A DNA stretch of 17,921 nt from DASRHK01 sp035650495 (GTDB taxonomy: Bacteria; Pseudomonadota; Gammaproteobacteria; Nevskiales; Nevskiaceae). This document shows positions 10,154 through 17,732 of this stretch, in pieces. The stretch lies in contig DASRHK010000114.1 in NCBI GenBank assembly GCA_035650495.1, positions 1 through 17,921 on the forward strand. Direction: 5' to 3'. The notes beneath the pieces were generated by a model, which saw only the letters and a program-made list of their open reading frames with translations, searched no databases and was not told the origin of the DNA. Both the position numbers and the translations under genes were made by a program. Within the stretch, counting starts at the first letter, position 1; each line of letters opens with the position of its first letter.

Positions 10154-10975
10154 CTAGCCGGCGCCGATCTTGCGCATCAGCATCTCGCTCTGCGCATCGG
10201 CGGGGAAAAAACTCTCGACGCGCAACTCGTCGGTCGTCACGTCCTGCGGCGTGCCGAACGTCGTGATCATCGAGAACATCCGCAGCGTGACGCCGTTGGC
10301 GTGCAGCTCCGACGGCAGCACCGGCAGCGCCGCGGCGTGGATGTCGATCGATCGCCACCGCGCCGGGATGCCCGGATAGCGCAAGACTTCTTCGAGGACT
10401 TCGTGCACCTGCGGATGCTCGAGCGCTTCGCGCGCCGTGCGCGCGAGCAGCGGCGGCGCGATGTCGGCGAAGTTACGGATGAACGGGCGCATGCCGTGCT
10501 CGTGGAACATGAGCTTCAGGATATTGCGCGGCCCGTCGCCGCACGTGCGCTTCCACACCTCCTCGAGATCGCCCATCAGCGAGAACAGGCGCGGCACCGC
10601 GGCATTCGCCATGAACAGGTTCCAGCCGCGATCGACGACGATCGCGGGCAGCGGCTCGTGATGCCTGATCAGCATCTCGAGCGCCTGACGCACCGGCTGC
10701 ATGTCCTTCGCGTCGAGCTTGCGCTGCGGATAGATGCCGGCGAAGCCGGCGGACATCAGCAGGCGATTGCGCTCGCGCAGCGGCAGGTCGAGCGCTTGCG
10801 CGAGCTGCAGCACCATCTCACGCGACGGCTGCGCGCGGCCGGATTCGAGGAAGGACAGATGTCGCTGCGAGACTTCCGCGTCGACGGACAGGTCGAGCTG
10901 CGAGCGCTTGCGCGCGCGACGGCAGTCGCGCAGCAGCAGACCGAAGGACGGCAGATCGGACGCGGGCATTTCCAT
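10154..10975 (-). CDS. XRE-family transcriptional regulator with MmyB-type ligand-binding domain
   Basis: The 273-residue protein has an N-terminal helix-turn-helix of the XRE type (about residues 10-70: FGLLLRDCRRARKRSQLDLS, then VSQRHLSFLESGRAQPSREM). A PAS-like MmyB ligand-binding domain follows (about 100-265), recognisable from LPAIVVDRGWNLFMANAAV and the later NILKLMFHEHGMRPFIRNF. MmyB-type regulators of this sort are often local repressors of oxidoreductase or efflux genes; the target and ligand are unknown here and no oxidoreductase gene is adjacent. The ATG at 10975 is chosen; ATG at 10969 two codons later is equally possible and neither has a strong ribosome site. It converges on ntrC with only 4 bp between the stop codons and no terminator. 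Confidence 0.88.
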   Translation of the reverse strand: MEMPASDLPSFGLLLRDCRRARKRSQLDLSVDAEVSQRHLSFLESGRAQPSREMVLQLAQALDLPLRERNRLLMSAGFAGIYPQRKLDAKDMQPVRQALEMLIRHHEPLPAIVVDRGWNLFMANAAVPRLFSLMGDLEEVWKRTCGDGPRNILKLMFHEHGMRPFIRNFADIAPPLLARTAREALEHPQVHEVLEEVLRYPGIPARWRSIDIHAAALPVLPSELHANGVTLRMFSMITTFGTPQDVTTDELRVESFFPADAQSEMLMRKIGAG

Positions 10976-11012
10976 GCGCCCGCATTCTGGCGCGCCGATC
11001 GCAGCTGCGCTA

Positions 11013-12656
11013 TTACCTGCGGCGTAATCCGGCGCGCTTGAGGCCGGCCAGTCCGAGCAATCCGAGCAGCAGTTCCAGCGGCAAGGCGCCGCCATCGTCG
11101 GGGACGCTCACCGGCTTGTCGGTGAGGTCGTTGTCCTCGACGTCGATGATGAACGTGTTGTGATTGCTCGTGGACAGCGCGCCGTCGGGCGTGCCGAGAT
11201 CGAACAAGATGCTCTCGCCGAACTCCTCGACGTCGTCGTCGGCGATCGTCACCGCGACCGTCGCGCTGGTCGCGCCGGCCGGGATGACGAACGCGTTGGA
11301 GGATACGTTGTAGTCGACGCCGCGCGTCGCGCTGCCGCCGAGGCTGAACGGCACGGTGACGGCGTGATCGGTCGCCTCGGTCATCGACAGCGTCACGGTG
11401 ACGGTGCCGACGCTTTCAGGAACGGTGGTGGACGCGGTCAGGAAGCCGACGAACGGCTCGCCGAAGCCGGTGCCGAAGCGCGGCGGATGCGCGAACAGCG
11501 AAGAGCCCTGGATGCGCGTGAGCGCCTCATCGGAGTTGCTCGAGCCCACAGCGGCGTAGCGTCCGGCGAAGATGAGCTTGCCGTCCGACTGGAACGGCGC
11601 GTTGCCTTCCGGCGTGAAGCCCTGGGTCGGCGTCCAGCTGCCGTGCTGCGGCACGAAGCTCGGGTCCTGCGTGCCGTCGCTGTTGAGCTTCAGCATGTCG
11701 ATGGCCAGGCCGCTCGTGGTGAACGCGCCGATGCCATAGCCGATCTTGCCGTCGCTCTGCTCCTGCGCGACGAGCGCGACCACATCACCTGCAAATCCGA
11801 AATTGCTCGCGACTTCGCCGTTGGTGCCGAAGCTCGTGTCCTTGTTGCCGACCGGATTGAAGCGCCGCACCACGGGCGTGTACGGACCCGCGCACGTGGA
11901 CGCTTTGGCGGCCGTGACGTACAGCACCGGATCGCGCCCGAGCATCATGTTCGGGCCGAGATCGCAGCCGCCGGGCGTGGAGACGTCGATGCTCGCGTCG
12001 CTGCCCCAGCTCGTGTCGGGCGTGCCGTCACGATTCAATCGCACGATGTTGAATCGCGTCGCGGTCGTCGCTTCGCTGTTGTCGACCGTGTCGTGCTCGA
12101 TCAGCAGGAGCAGCTTGCCGTTGTTCTGCAGCAGGAGCTGCAGAACTGCCGGGCGATTGGTCGCGGTGGTGAATGAAGCCGTGCCGTTGGTGCCGTAGGT
12201 CGTGTCGGACGTGCCGTTGAAATTGCGACGGCCGACGAACACGCCGCACGCGGTGCCGTCGCAGATGACCGTCGCGACGTAGATCTGCGAGTTCTTGTCG
12301 TCGACCTCGAGCCGATAGTCGAACGTCTGCACGTTGCTCGCGACTTGCAGATCGCCGCCGTTGCCGAAGGTCGTGTCGACATGGCCGTCGGCGTCGTAGC
12401 GCGTCACGACCAGCTTGTTGGACGCCTGGCACGTCCCGGGCTCGCAGGTGATGCCCAGGGAATAGAGCCGGTCGCTGGCGCCGGTGACCGTGTCGAGGGC
12501 GCTGTCGCCATTGCCGCCGAGATTGTGGATGGCAAAACCCGGCGTGGCCGGCGAGCCGAACGTGGTGTCGGTGTCGCCGAATGCCGCCCAAGCCGGACCG
12601 CACGCGAGCAATGCCGCGCCCAGAACGAGGTTCCCGAAAAGTCGATTGCGCTTCAC
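11013..12656 (-). CDS. Exported delta-60 repeat / Calx-beta protein with GlyGly-CTERM-like anchor
   Basis: The 547-residue product (GTG start at 12656) begins with a basic signal peptide, MKRNRLFGNLVLGAALLACG, with likely cleavage after AWA at residue 24. Six delta-60-type repeats follow, each holding a 'DGxxDxxFGxxG' core, e.g. ADGHVDTTFGNGG, FNGTSDTTYGTNG, RDGTPDTSWGSD, PVGNKDTSFGTNGEV and SDGTQDPSF. Such repeats are expected to build a beta-propeller-like fold. A Calx-beta domain lies at about 402-510 (VPESVGTVTVTLSM, ATRGVDYNV, IADDDVEEFGESILFDLG), predicted to bind Ca2+. The C-terminus has DDGGALP, a leucine/glycine-rich helix and KRAGLRRR, the layout of a GlyGly-CTERM sorting signal. 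GTG is preferred over TTG at 12668 because it starts the signal peptide at KR. The role is unknown; surface-attached adhesion or matrix function is an inference. Confidence 0.85.
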   Translation of the reverse strand: MKRNRLFGNLVLGAALLACGPAWAAFGDTDTTFGSPATPGFAIHNLGGNGDSALDTVTGASDRLYSLGITCEPGTCQASNKLVVTRYDADGHVDTTFGNGGDLQVASNVQTFDYRLEVDDKNSQIYVATVICDGTACGVFVGRRNFNGTSDTTYGTNGTASFTTATNRPAVLQLLLQNNGKLLLLIEHDTVDNSEATTATRFNIVRLNRDGTPDTSWGSDASIDVSTPGGCDLGPNMMLGRDPVLYVTAAKASTCAGPYTPVVRRFNPVGNKDTSFGTNGEVASNFGFAGDVVALVAQEQSDGKIGYGIGAFTTSGLAIDMLKLNSDGTQDPSFVPQHGSWTPTQGFTPEGNAPFQSDGKLIFAGRYAAVGSSNSDEALTRIQGSSLFAHPPRFGTGFGEPFVGFLTASTTVPESVGTVTVTLSMTEATDHAVTVPFSLGGSATRGVDYNVSSNAFVIPAGATSATVAVTIADDDVEEFGESILFDLGTPDGALSTSNHNTFIIDVEDNDLTDKPVSVPDDGGALPLELLLGLLGLAGLKRAGLRRR

Positions 12657-12754
12657 TTCCGCCCCCAAGTCCGCGCGCCCGTCGCCGCGGACGCGCTGGT
12701 TATGACCTTGAAGATGCTACCTCAAATGCCTCGCCAGCCGCATCGAGCCGACGC

Positions 12755-13669
12755 TCACGCAAGGTGCTCGACGAGGAAGCGCTCCGCGTTCTCCAGCAGG
12801 AAATTGCGGAAGGCCGACGCCGGCGGCGACAGCGTCTTGCCTCGGGCGCGGACCAGATGCCAGTGACGGGTCATCGGCAGACCGGGAAGCTGCAGCACCG
12901 TGAGCAGGCCCGACGAGAACTCGAGGCTCACGGTATGCAGCGACAGGAACGACAGGCCCATGTTCGCGATCACGGCCTGCTTGATCGTCTCGTTGCTCGC
13001 CATCTCCATGATCCGCGGCGGCGAGATGCGGTGCTCGCGGAAGTACTGTTCCATCGCGATGCGGGTGCCGGAGCCCTGCTCGCGGATGATGAAGGGCTCG
13101 CGGGCGAGCGCATCGACCGGCACGCGCGCGAGCTTGGCGAGCGCATGCCGCGTCGAGGCCACGATCGCCAGCGGATGCTCAGCAAACGGCTCCGCCATCG
13201 TGTCGAGCTCCTTGGGCGGTCGTCCCATCACGGCCATGTCGAGCTCGTTGCGCTGGAGGCTCTCCACCAGCGCCTGTCGATTGCCCTCGATCAGCTTCAC
13301 CTCGACCCCGGGATGATCCGCGAGGAATCCGGTGAGCAGGCGCGGCAGGAAATATTTCGCAGTGGAGAGCATGCCGATCGCGACGTTGCCTGTCTGGGCC
13401 TGTCGCAATCGCGCGATGAGATCTTCTGCATCCCGCAGCGATCCGAGCACGCGGCGCGCGTGCACGAGGAAATATTCGCCCGGCATCGTCAGCGAGACCT
13501 TGCGGCCGCGGCGATCGAAGAGGGGCAATCCGACCTGATTCTCGAGCTCGCGGACCTGCATCGACACGGCCGGGGCCGTCAGGTGGAGCTCCTCGGAAGC
13601 CCGCGCGAAGTTGAGGTGCCGCGCCACGGTGGCGAAGACCTGAAGCTGGCGGACCGTCACGTTTAGCAT
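12755..13669 (-). CDS. cbbR: LysR-family regulator of CO2-fixation genes CbbR
   Basis: The 304-residue protein has the LysR winged helix-turn-helix at residues 1-65 (VRQLQVFATVARHLNFARAS, LTAPAVSMQVRELENQVG, LPLFDRRGRKVSLT). A periplasmic-binding-protein-like effector domain follows, with CbbR-typical stretches STAKYFLPRLLTGF, ELDMAVMGRPP and IIREQGSGTRIAMEQYF. CbbR proteins activate the cbb operon and repress their own gene, responding to metabolites such as RuBP or PEP and NADPH depending on species. The call is supported by its position: it diverges from cbbL across a 93-bp gap holding two TNA-N7-TNA boxes. No ribosome site precedes the ATG at 13669, and box 1 lies only 6 bp upstream of it, which fits autoregulation. 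Confidence 0.94.
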   Translation of the reverse strand: MLNVTVRQLQVFATVARHLNFARASEELHLTAPAVSMQVRELENQVGLPLFDRRGRKVSLTMPGEYFLVHARRVLGSLRDAEDLIARLRQAQTGNVAIGMLSTAKYFLPRLLTGFLADHPGVEVKLIEGNRQALVESLQRNELDMAVMGRPPKELDTMAEPFAEHPLAIVASTRHALAKLARVPVDALAREPFIIREQGSGTRIAMEQYFREHRISPPRIMEMASNETIKQAVIANMGLSFLSLHTVSLEFSSGLLTVLQLPGLPMTRHWHLVRARGKTLSPPASAFRNFLLENAERFLVEHLA

Positions 13670-13674
13670 AAGGA

Positions 13675-13714
13675 TTAGCTTAACTGAAAGATAAGGAATC
13701 GTGACTTCCGTTTA
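13675..13714. promoter_or_regulatory. Two candidate CbbR (LysR-type) boxes in the cbbR/cbbL gap
   Basis: Box 1 is TTA-GCTTAAC-TGA (13675-13687) and box 2 is TGA-CTTCCGT-TTA (13702-13714). Each has the TNA-N7-TNA form described for CbbR sites, and the two are 27 bp apart start to start. A TATGGT hexamer at 13729-13734 could be the cbbL -10, with no good -35, as expected for an activator-dependent promoter; its transcript would start near 13741. The boxes would then lie at roughly -66 to -27, a typical place for a LysR-type activator. Promoter and transcript start are inferred. Confidence 0.55.
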
Positions 13715-13762
13715 ACTCAAGCGCCGGATATGGTCGTTTCGTCGCCAAACCCGAGGCATCCC

Positions 13763-15283
13763 ATGAATCAGGTCCTGACCCCGGCCTTCCCGAAGGCGCG
13801 CTCGAAGCCGCAACAGGAAGACCAGCCCAAGCCGCGCGGCCGCTACGACGCGGGCGTCCTCAAATACAAGGAAATGGGCTATTGGCAGCCCGACTATCAG
13901 CCGAAGGACACCGACGTCATCGCCCTCTTCCGCATCACGCCGCAGGATGGCGTTGAGCCGGAAGAAGCCGCTGCGGCCGTCGCCGGTGAGTCGTCGACCG
14001 CAACCTGGACCGTGGTCTGGACCGATCGCTTGACGGCCTGCGAGCTGTATCGCGCGAAGGCGTTCAGGGTCGACGCCGTGCCCAACACCGGCGCCGGCAC
14101 GAACACCGAGCAGCAGCACTTCGCCTATATCGCCTACGACCTCGATCTGTTCGAGCCCGGCTCGATCGCGAACCTCACCGCCTCGATCATCGGCAACGTC
14201 TTCGGCTTCAAGGCGATCAAAGCCCTTCGCCTCGAGGACATGCGCATCCCGGTCGCGTATCTCAAGACGTTCCAGGGACCGGCGACGGGAATCATCGTCG
14301 AGCGCGAGCGGCTGGATAAATTTGGAAGACCGCTGCTCGGCGCGACGACCAAGCCGAAGCTCGGTCTGTCAGGCCGCAATTACGGCCGCGTCGTCTACGA
14401 AGCACTCAAGGGCGGCCTCGACTTCGTCAAGGACGACGAGAACATCAATTCGCAGCCGTTCATGCACTGGCGCGATCGCTTCCTGTTCTGCATGGAAGCC
14501 GTGAATCGCGCGCAGGCCCAGACCGGCGAAGTGAAAGGTCACTACCTCAACGTCACTGCCGGAACGATGGAAGACATGTACGAGCGCGCGGAATTCGCGA
14601 AGTCGCTCGGCAGCGCGATCATCATGATCGATCTCGTCATCGGCTACACCGCGATCCAGTCGATGGCGAAGTGGGCGCGCAAGAACGACATGATCCTGCA
14701 CTTGCATCGCGCGGGAAATTCCACGTATTCGCGCCAGAAGAATCACGGCATGAACTTCCGCGTCATCTGCAAATGGATGCGCATGGCCGGCGTCGACCAC
14801 CTGCACGCGGGCACCGTGGTCGGCAAGCTCGAAGGCGATCCGAACATGATCCGCGGCTTCTACGACACGCTGCGCGAATCGCGCATCACGCAGAACCTCG
14901 AGCACGGAATCTTCTTCGATCAGGACTGGGCATCGCTCAACAAGGTGATGCCAGTCGCCTCCGGCGGCATCCACGCCGGACAGATGCATCAGCTGCTGAC
15001 GTATCTCGGCGAAGACGTCGTGCTGCAGTTCGGCGGCGGCACCATCGGACATCCGATGGGCATTCAAGCGGGCGCCACCGCAAACCGCGTCGCGCTCGAA
15101 GCGATGATCCTCGCGCGCAACGAAGGCCGCGACATCTGGAACGAAGGTCCGCAGATCCTCGAGAACGCGGCGAAGTGGTGCAAGCCGCTGCGCTCCGCGC
15201 TCGAAGTGTGGAAGGACGTGACGTTCAACTATCAGTCGACCGACACGGCCGACTTCCTTCCCACCGCAACCGCGAGCGCCTAG
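13763..15283 (+). CDS. cbbL: RubisCO large subunit, form IC (red type)
   Basis: The 506-residue product carboxylates ribulose-1,5-bisphosphate, the CO2-fixing step of the Calvin cycle. Key residues are present: K197 in TTKPKLGLSG (spinach K175), the carbamylated lysine K223 in FVKDDENINSQPF (spinach K201) with D225-E226, the HLHRAGN segment, and K355 in loop 6 VVGKLEGDP (spinach K334). KYKEMGYWQPDYQPKDTDVI and GESSTATWTVVWTDRLTACE are form IC type. It is about 20 residues longer than the Cupriavidus form IC enzyme (486), through a longer charged N-terminus and an insertion near residues 109-118 (after DAVPN). GAGG at 13753-13756 lies 6 bases before the ATG. It is the first gene of cbbLSXFP, divergent from cbbR. 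Confidence 0.98.
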   Translation: MNQVLTPAFPKARSKPQQEDQPKPRGRYDAGVLKYKEMGYWQPDYQPKDTDVIALFRITPQDGVEPEEAAAAVAGESSTATWTVVWTDRLTACELYRAKAFRVDAVPNTGAGTNTEQQHFAYIAYDLDLFEPGSIANLTASIIGNVFGFKAIKALRLEDMRIPVAYLKTFQGPATGIIVERERLDKFGRPLLGATTKPKLGLSGRNYGRVVYEALKGGLDFVKDDENINSQPFMHWRDRFLFCMEAVNRAQAQTGEVKGHYLNVTAGTMEDMYERAEFAKSLGSAIIMIDLVIGYTAIQSMAKWARKNDMILHLHRAGNSTYSRQKNHGMNFRVICKWMRMAGVDHLHAGTVVGKLEGDPNMIRGFYDTLRESRITQNLEHGIFFDQDWASLNKVMPVASGGIHAGQMHQLLTYLGEDVVLQFGGGTIGHPMGIQAGATANRVALEAMILARNEGRDIWNEGPQILENAAKWCKPLRSALEVWKDVTFNYQSTDTADFLPTATASA

Positions 15284-15294
15284 GAGATTCAACC

Positions 15295-15705
15295 ATGATG
15301 ACCAACCACGGCAATCGCATCACGCAGGGACAGTTCTCGTTCCTGCCCGATCTCTCCGACGAGCAGATCCACGCGCAGATCGAGTACGCGCTCAAGAACG
15401 GCTGGGCGGTGAACGTCGAATACACCGACGATCCGCATCCGCGCAACACCTACTGGGAAATGTTCGGCATCCCGATGTTCGATCTCAAGGACGCCGCCGG
15501 CGCGCTGATGGAGATCGAGAGCTGTCGCAAGACGTTTCCCGATCACTACATCCGCGTCACTGCGTTCGACGCGACGCGCGGATGGGAAACGCCGCGCATG
15601 TCGTTCATCGTCAACCGGCCCGCGGTCGAGCCGGGCTTCCGTCTGCGTCGCGAGGAAGGGCCGGGCCGCATGCAGCGCTACAGCGTCGAATGGCTGAGGA
15701 CGTGA
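15295..15705 (+). CDS. cbbS: RubisCO small subunit, form IC
   Basis: The 136-residue protein is the small subunit that caps the L8S8 RubisCO assembly. TQGQFSFLPDLSDEQIHAQI, GWAVNVEYTDDPHPRNTYWE and MFGIPMFDLKDA are family signatures. The C-terminal extension (about 98-136, ending in YSVEWLRT) is the hairpin extension found in red-type enzymes. AGGAG at 15282-15286, overlapping the end of cbbL, lies 8 bases before the first of two adjacent ATG codons, so 15295 is chosen. The last 16 bases overlap the start of cbbX. Confidence 0.97.
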   Translation: MMTNHGNRITQGQFSFLPDLSDEQIHAQIEYALKNGWAVNVEYTDDPHPRNTYWEMFGIPMFDLKDAAGALMEIESCRKTFPDHYIRVTAFDATRGWETPRMSFIVNRPAVEPGFRLRREEGPGRMQRYSVEWLRT

Positions 15706-16622
15706 CGATCGACCTCAACGCCATCCTGCACGAAGCCAATGTGCAGGAGGTGCTGGATCAGCTCGATCAGGAATTGATCGGGCTCGCGCCGGTGAAGCAG
15801 CGCATCCGTGAGATCGCTGCATTCCTCGTCGTGTCGCGAGCACGCGCGCAGCTCGGTCTCGAAGCCACCGCGCCGTCGCTGCACATGTGCTTCACGGGAA
15901 ATCCGGGCACCGGCAAGACGACGGTCGCGATGCGCATGGCGGAGATCCTTCATCGGCTCGGCTACATCCGCAAAGGCCACGTCGTCTCGGTCACGCGCGA
16001 CGATCTCGTCGGCCAATACATCGGGCACACGGCGCCGAAGACCAAGGAAGTCCTGAAGCGCGCGATGGGCGGCGTGCTGTTCATCGACGAGGCTTATTAC
16101 CTGTATCGACCCGAGAACGAGCGCGACTACGGACAGGAAGCGATCGAGATCCTGCTGCAGGTGATGGAGAACCAGCGCGACGATCTCGTGGTGATCCTCG
16201 CGGGCTACAAGGAGCGCATGGACACGTTCTTCAAGAGCAATCCCGGCCTGTCCTCGCGCATCGCGCATCACATCGATTTCCCGGACTACTCCGAAGACGA
16301 GCTGCTGGCGATCGCGCAGATGATGGCGAGCTCGATGAACTACAAGCTCGACGAGGCCGCCATCGCTGCGATGCGCGAGTACATCGGCAAGCGCAAGGAG
16401 CAGCCGCACTTCGCCAATGCGCGATCCGTGCGCAACGCGCTCGACCGTGCGCGCCTGCGCCAGGCCAACCGCGTGTTCCAGGCCGCGCTGAAGGGAAATG
16501 CGTCGGCGGACGTCGACACCTTGTCCCTGATCGACGCCGCAGACATCCGGGCCTCGCGGGTATTCCGCGCGAGGAACGAGGAACGCGGTCCGGCAGTCCA
16601 AGCAAAACCGGTCACCCACTAG
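15690..16622 (+). CDS. cbbX: Red-type RubisCO activase CbbX (AAA+ ATPase)
   Basis: The 310-residue AAA+ ATPase remodels inhibited red-type RubisCO, using ATP to pull on the large subunit C-terminus and release sugar phosphates. LDRELIG-type opening QLDQELIGLAPVKQRIREIA precedes Walker A GNPGTGKT (70-77), the pore-loop segment YIGHTAPKT (110-118) and Walker B GGVLFIDEAYYL (127-138, D133-E134). A sensor/arginine-finger region includes GLSSRIAHHIDFPDY. It lies downstream of the form IC cbbLS, the expected place. The ATG at 15690 overlaps cbbS by 16 bases and lacks a clear ribosome site, so translation is probably coupled to cbbS. Activation in the family depends on RuBP. Confidence 0.96.
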   Translation: MAEDVTIDLNAILHEANVQEVLDQLDQELIGLAPVKQRIREIAAFLVVSRARAQLGLEATAPSLHMCFTGNPGTGKTTVAMRMAEILHRLGYIRKGHVVSVTRDDLVGQYIGHTAPKTKEVLKRAMGGVLFIDEAYYLYRPENERDYGQEAIEILLQVMENQRDDLVVILAGYKERMDTFFKSNPGLSSRIAHHIDFPDYSEDELLAIAQMMASSMNYKLDEAAIAAMREYIGKRKEQPHFANARSVRNALDRARLRQANRVFQAALKGNASADVDTLSLIDAADIRASRVFRARNEERGPAVQAKPVTH

Positions 16623-16646
16623 CCGATGGTCTTCGAGGCAGTAGCC

Positions 16647-17717
16647 ATGTACCTGCGCCGGACGACGCTGTCGAAATTCCTGATCGAGCAGACCCGCGGC
16701 ACCGACGGCGCCAGCCTGTCCGCGCTGCTGGTCGACGTCGCGGCCGCGATCAAGGCCATCGCCGCGATGACCGCGAAAGGCGCGCTCGGCGGCGACTGGG
16801 GCGACTTCGAGCAATCGGAGCTGCCGTCGGAGCGCAAGCTCGACGCGCTCGCCAACGAGACCGTGCTGCGCTATTGCGAATGGGGCGGACTGCTCGCCGG
16901 CATGGCCTCCGAGGAAATGGAGCAGCCGTACCTGATCCCCGACGAGTTCGAGCGCGGGCCTTACCTGCTCATGTTCGACCCGTTGCACGGATCGTCGAGC
17001 GCCGACGTGAACGGCCTGCTCGGCACCACGTTCGCGGTGCTGCGTCACGATCGCCGCGCCAAGCCGCAGCTCGAGAATTTCCTGCAGCCCGGCAAGGCGC
17101 AGGTCGCCGCGGGCTACGCGTTGTACGGCCCGTCGACGATGCTCGTGCTCACGGTCGGCAAAGGCACGCACGGCTTCACGCTCGATCGCGAGACCGGCAA
17201 TTTCCTGCTGACGCATCCCGATCTCCACGTGAGCGACGGCATCGACGAGCTCGCGATCAACACGACCAACGAGCGCTTCTGGGAGCCGCCGGTCGAGCGC
17301 TACGTGCGCGAATGCCGCGCCGGCTGCAGCGACGTCCGCTCGCGAGACTTCAAGATCCGCTGGATCGGCTCGACCGTGGCGCAGGTGCATCGCATCCTCG
17401 TGCGCGGCGGCGTCTACATGTATCCGCGCGACAGCAAGGAGCCGAACCATCACGGACGCCTGCGCCTGATGTTCGAAGCCAATCCGCTCGCGATGCTGAT
17501 CGAGCAGGCCGGCGGCCGCGCGAGCACGGGCCGAGCGTCGCTGCTCGACGTGCAGCCCGAGTCGCTGCATCAGCGCACGCCCGCGATCCTCGGCACCGCC
17601 GGCGAAGTCGAGCGCATCGAGCGCTACCACCGCGACTACGACACGGGCGAGGACAAGCCGTACGTCTCGCCGCTGTTCAACGAACGCAGCCTGTTTCGTC
17701 CCGCCGTCCGGCTCTAA
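16647..17717 (+). CDS. cbbF: Class I fructose-1,6-bisphosphatase-like protein with altered metal site
   Basis: The 356-residue product aligns by eye to CbbF/FBPase along its length. Conserved parts are LSKFLIEQ, KLDAL with D66, MASEE (E89-E90), FLQPGKAQVAAGYALYGPST, RFWEPPVERYV, HRILVRGGVYMYPRD, and EANP with the metal ligand E277. FBPase makes fructose-6-phosphate in the Calvin cycle and gluconeogenesis. The metal motif, normally FDPLDGSSNIDVN, reads FDPLHGSSSADVN at 110-122. H114 replaces a metal-binding aspartate, and two neighbours also differ. The dynamic loop before D66 is shorter and lacks an acidic residue at the D68-equivalent position (P60). The ATG at 16647 is preferred because GAGG lies at 16635-16638; ATG at 16626 would add seven residues without a ribosome site. 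It lies 24 bp after cbbX and 15 bp before cbbP. Homology is certain; activity is not. Confidence 0.88.
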   Translation: MYLRRTTLSKFLIEQTRGTDGASLSALLVDVAAAIKAIAAMTAKGALGGDWGDFEQSELPSERKLDALANETVLRYCEWGGLLAGMASEEMEQPYLIPDEFERGPYLLMFDPLHGSSSADVNGLLGTTFAVLRHDRRAKPQLENFLQPGKAQVAAGYALYGPSTMLVLTVGKGTHGFTLDRETGNFLLTHPDLHVSDGIDELAINTTNERFWEPPVERYVRECRAGCSDVRSRDFKIRWIGSTVAQVHRILVRGGVYMYPRDSKEPNHHGRLRLMFEANPLAMLIEQAGGRASTGRASLLDVQPESLHQRTPAILGTAGEVERIERYHRDYDTGEDKPYVSPLFNERSLFRPAVRL

Positions 17718-17732
17718 CCGGTCCTCAACAAC

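Noticed and set aside
12657..12754. The 98-bp gap between cbbR and the exported protein gene, examined for a terminator or small RNA
   Set aside because: No GC stem with a T-tract and no promoter of note could be seen on either strand.
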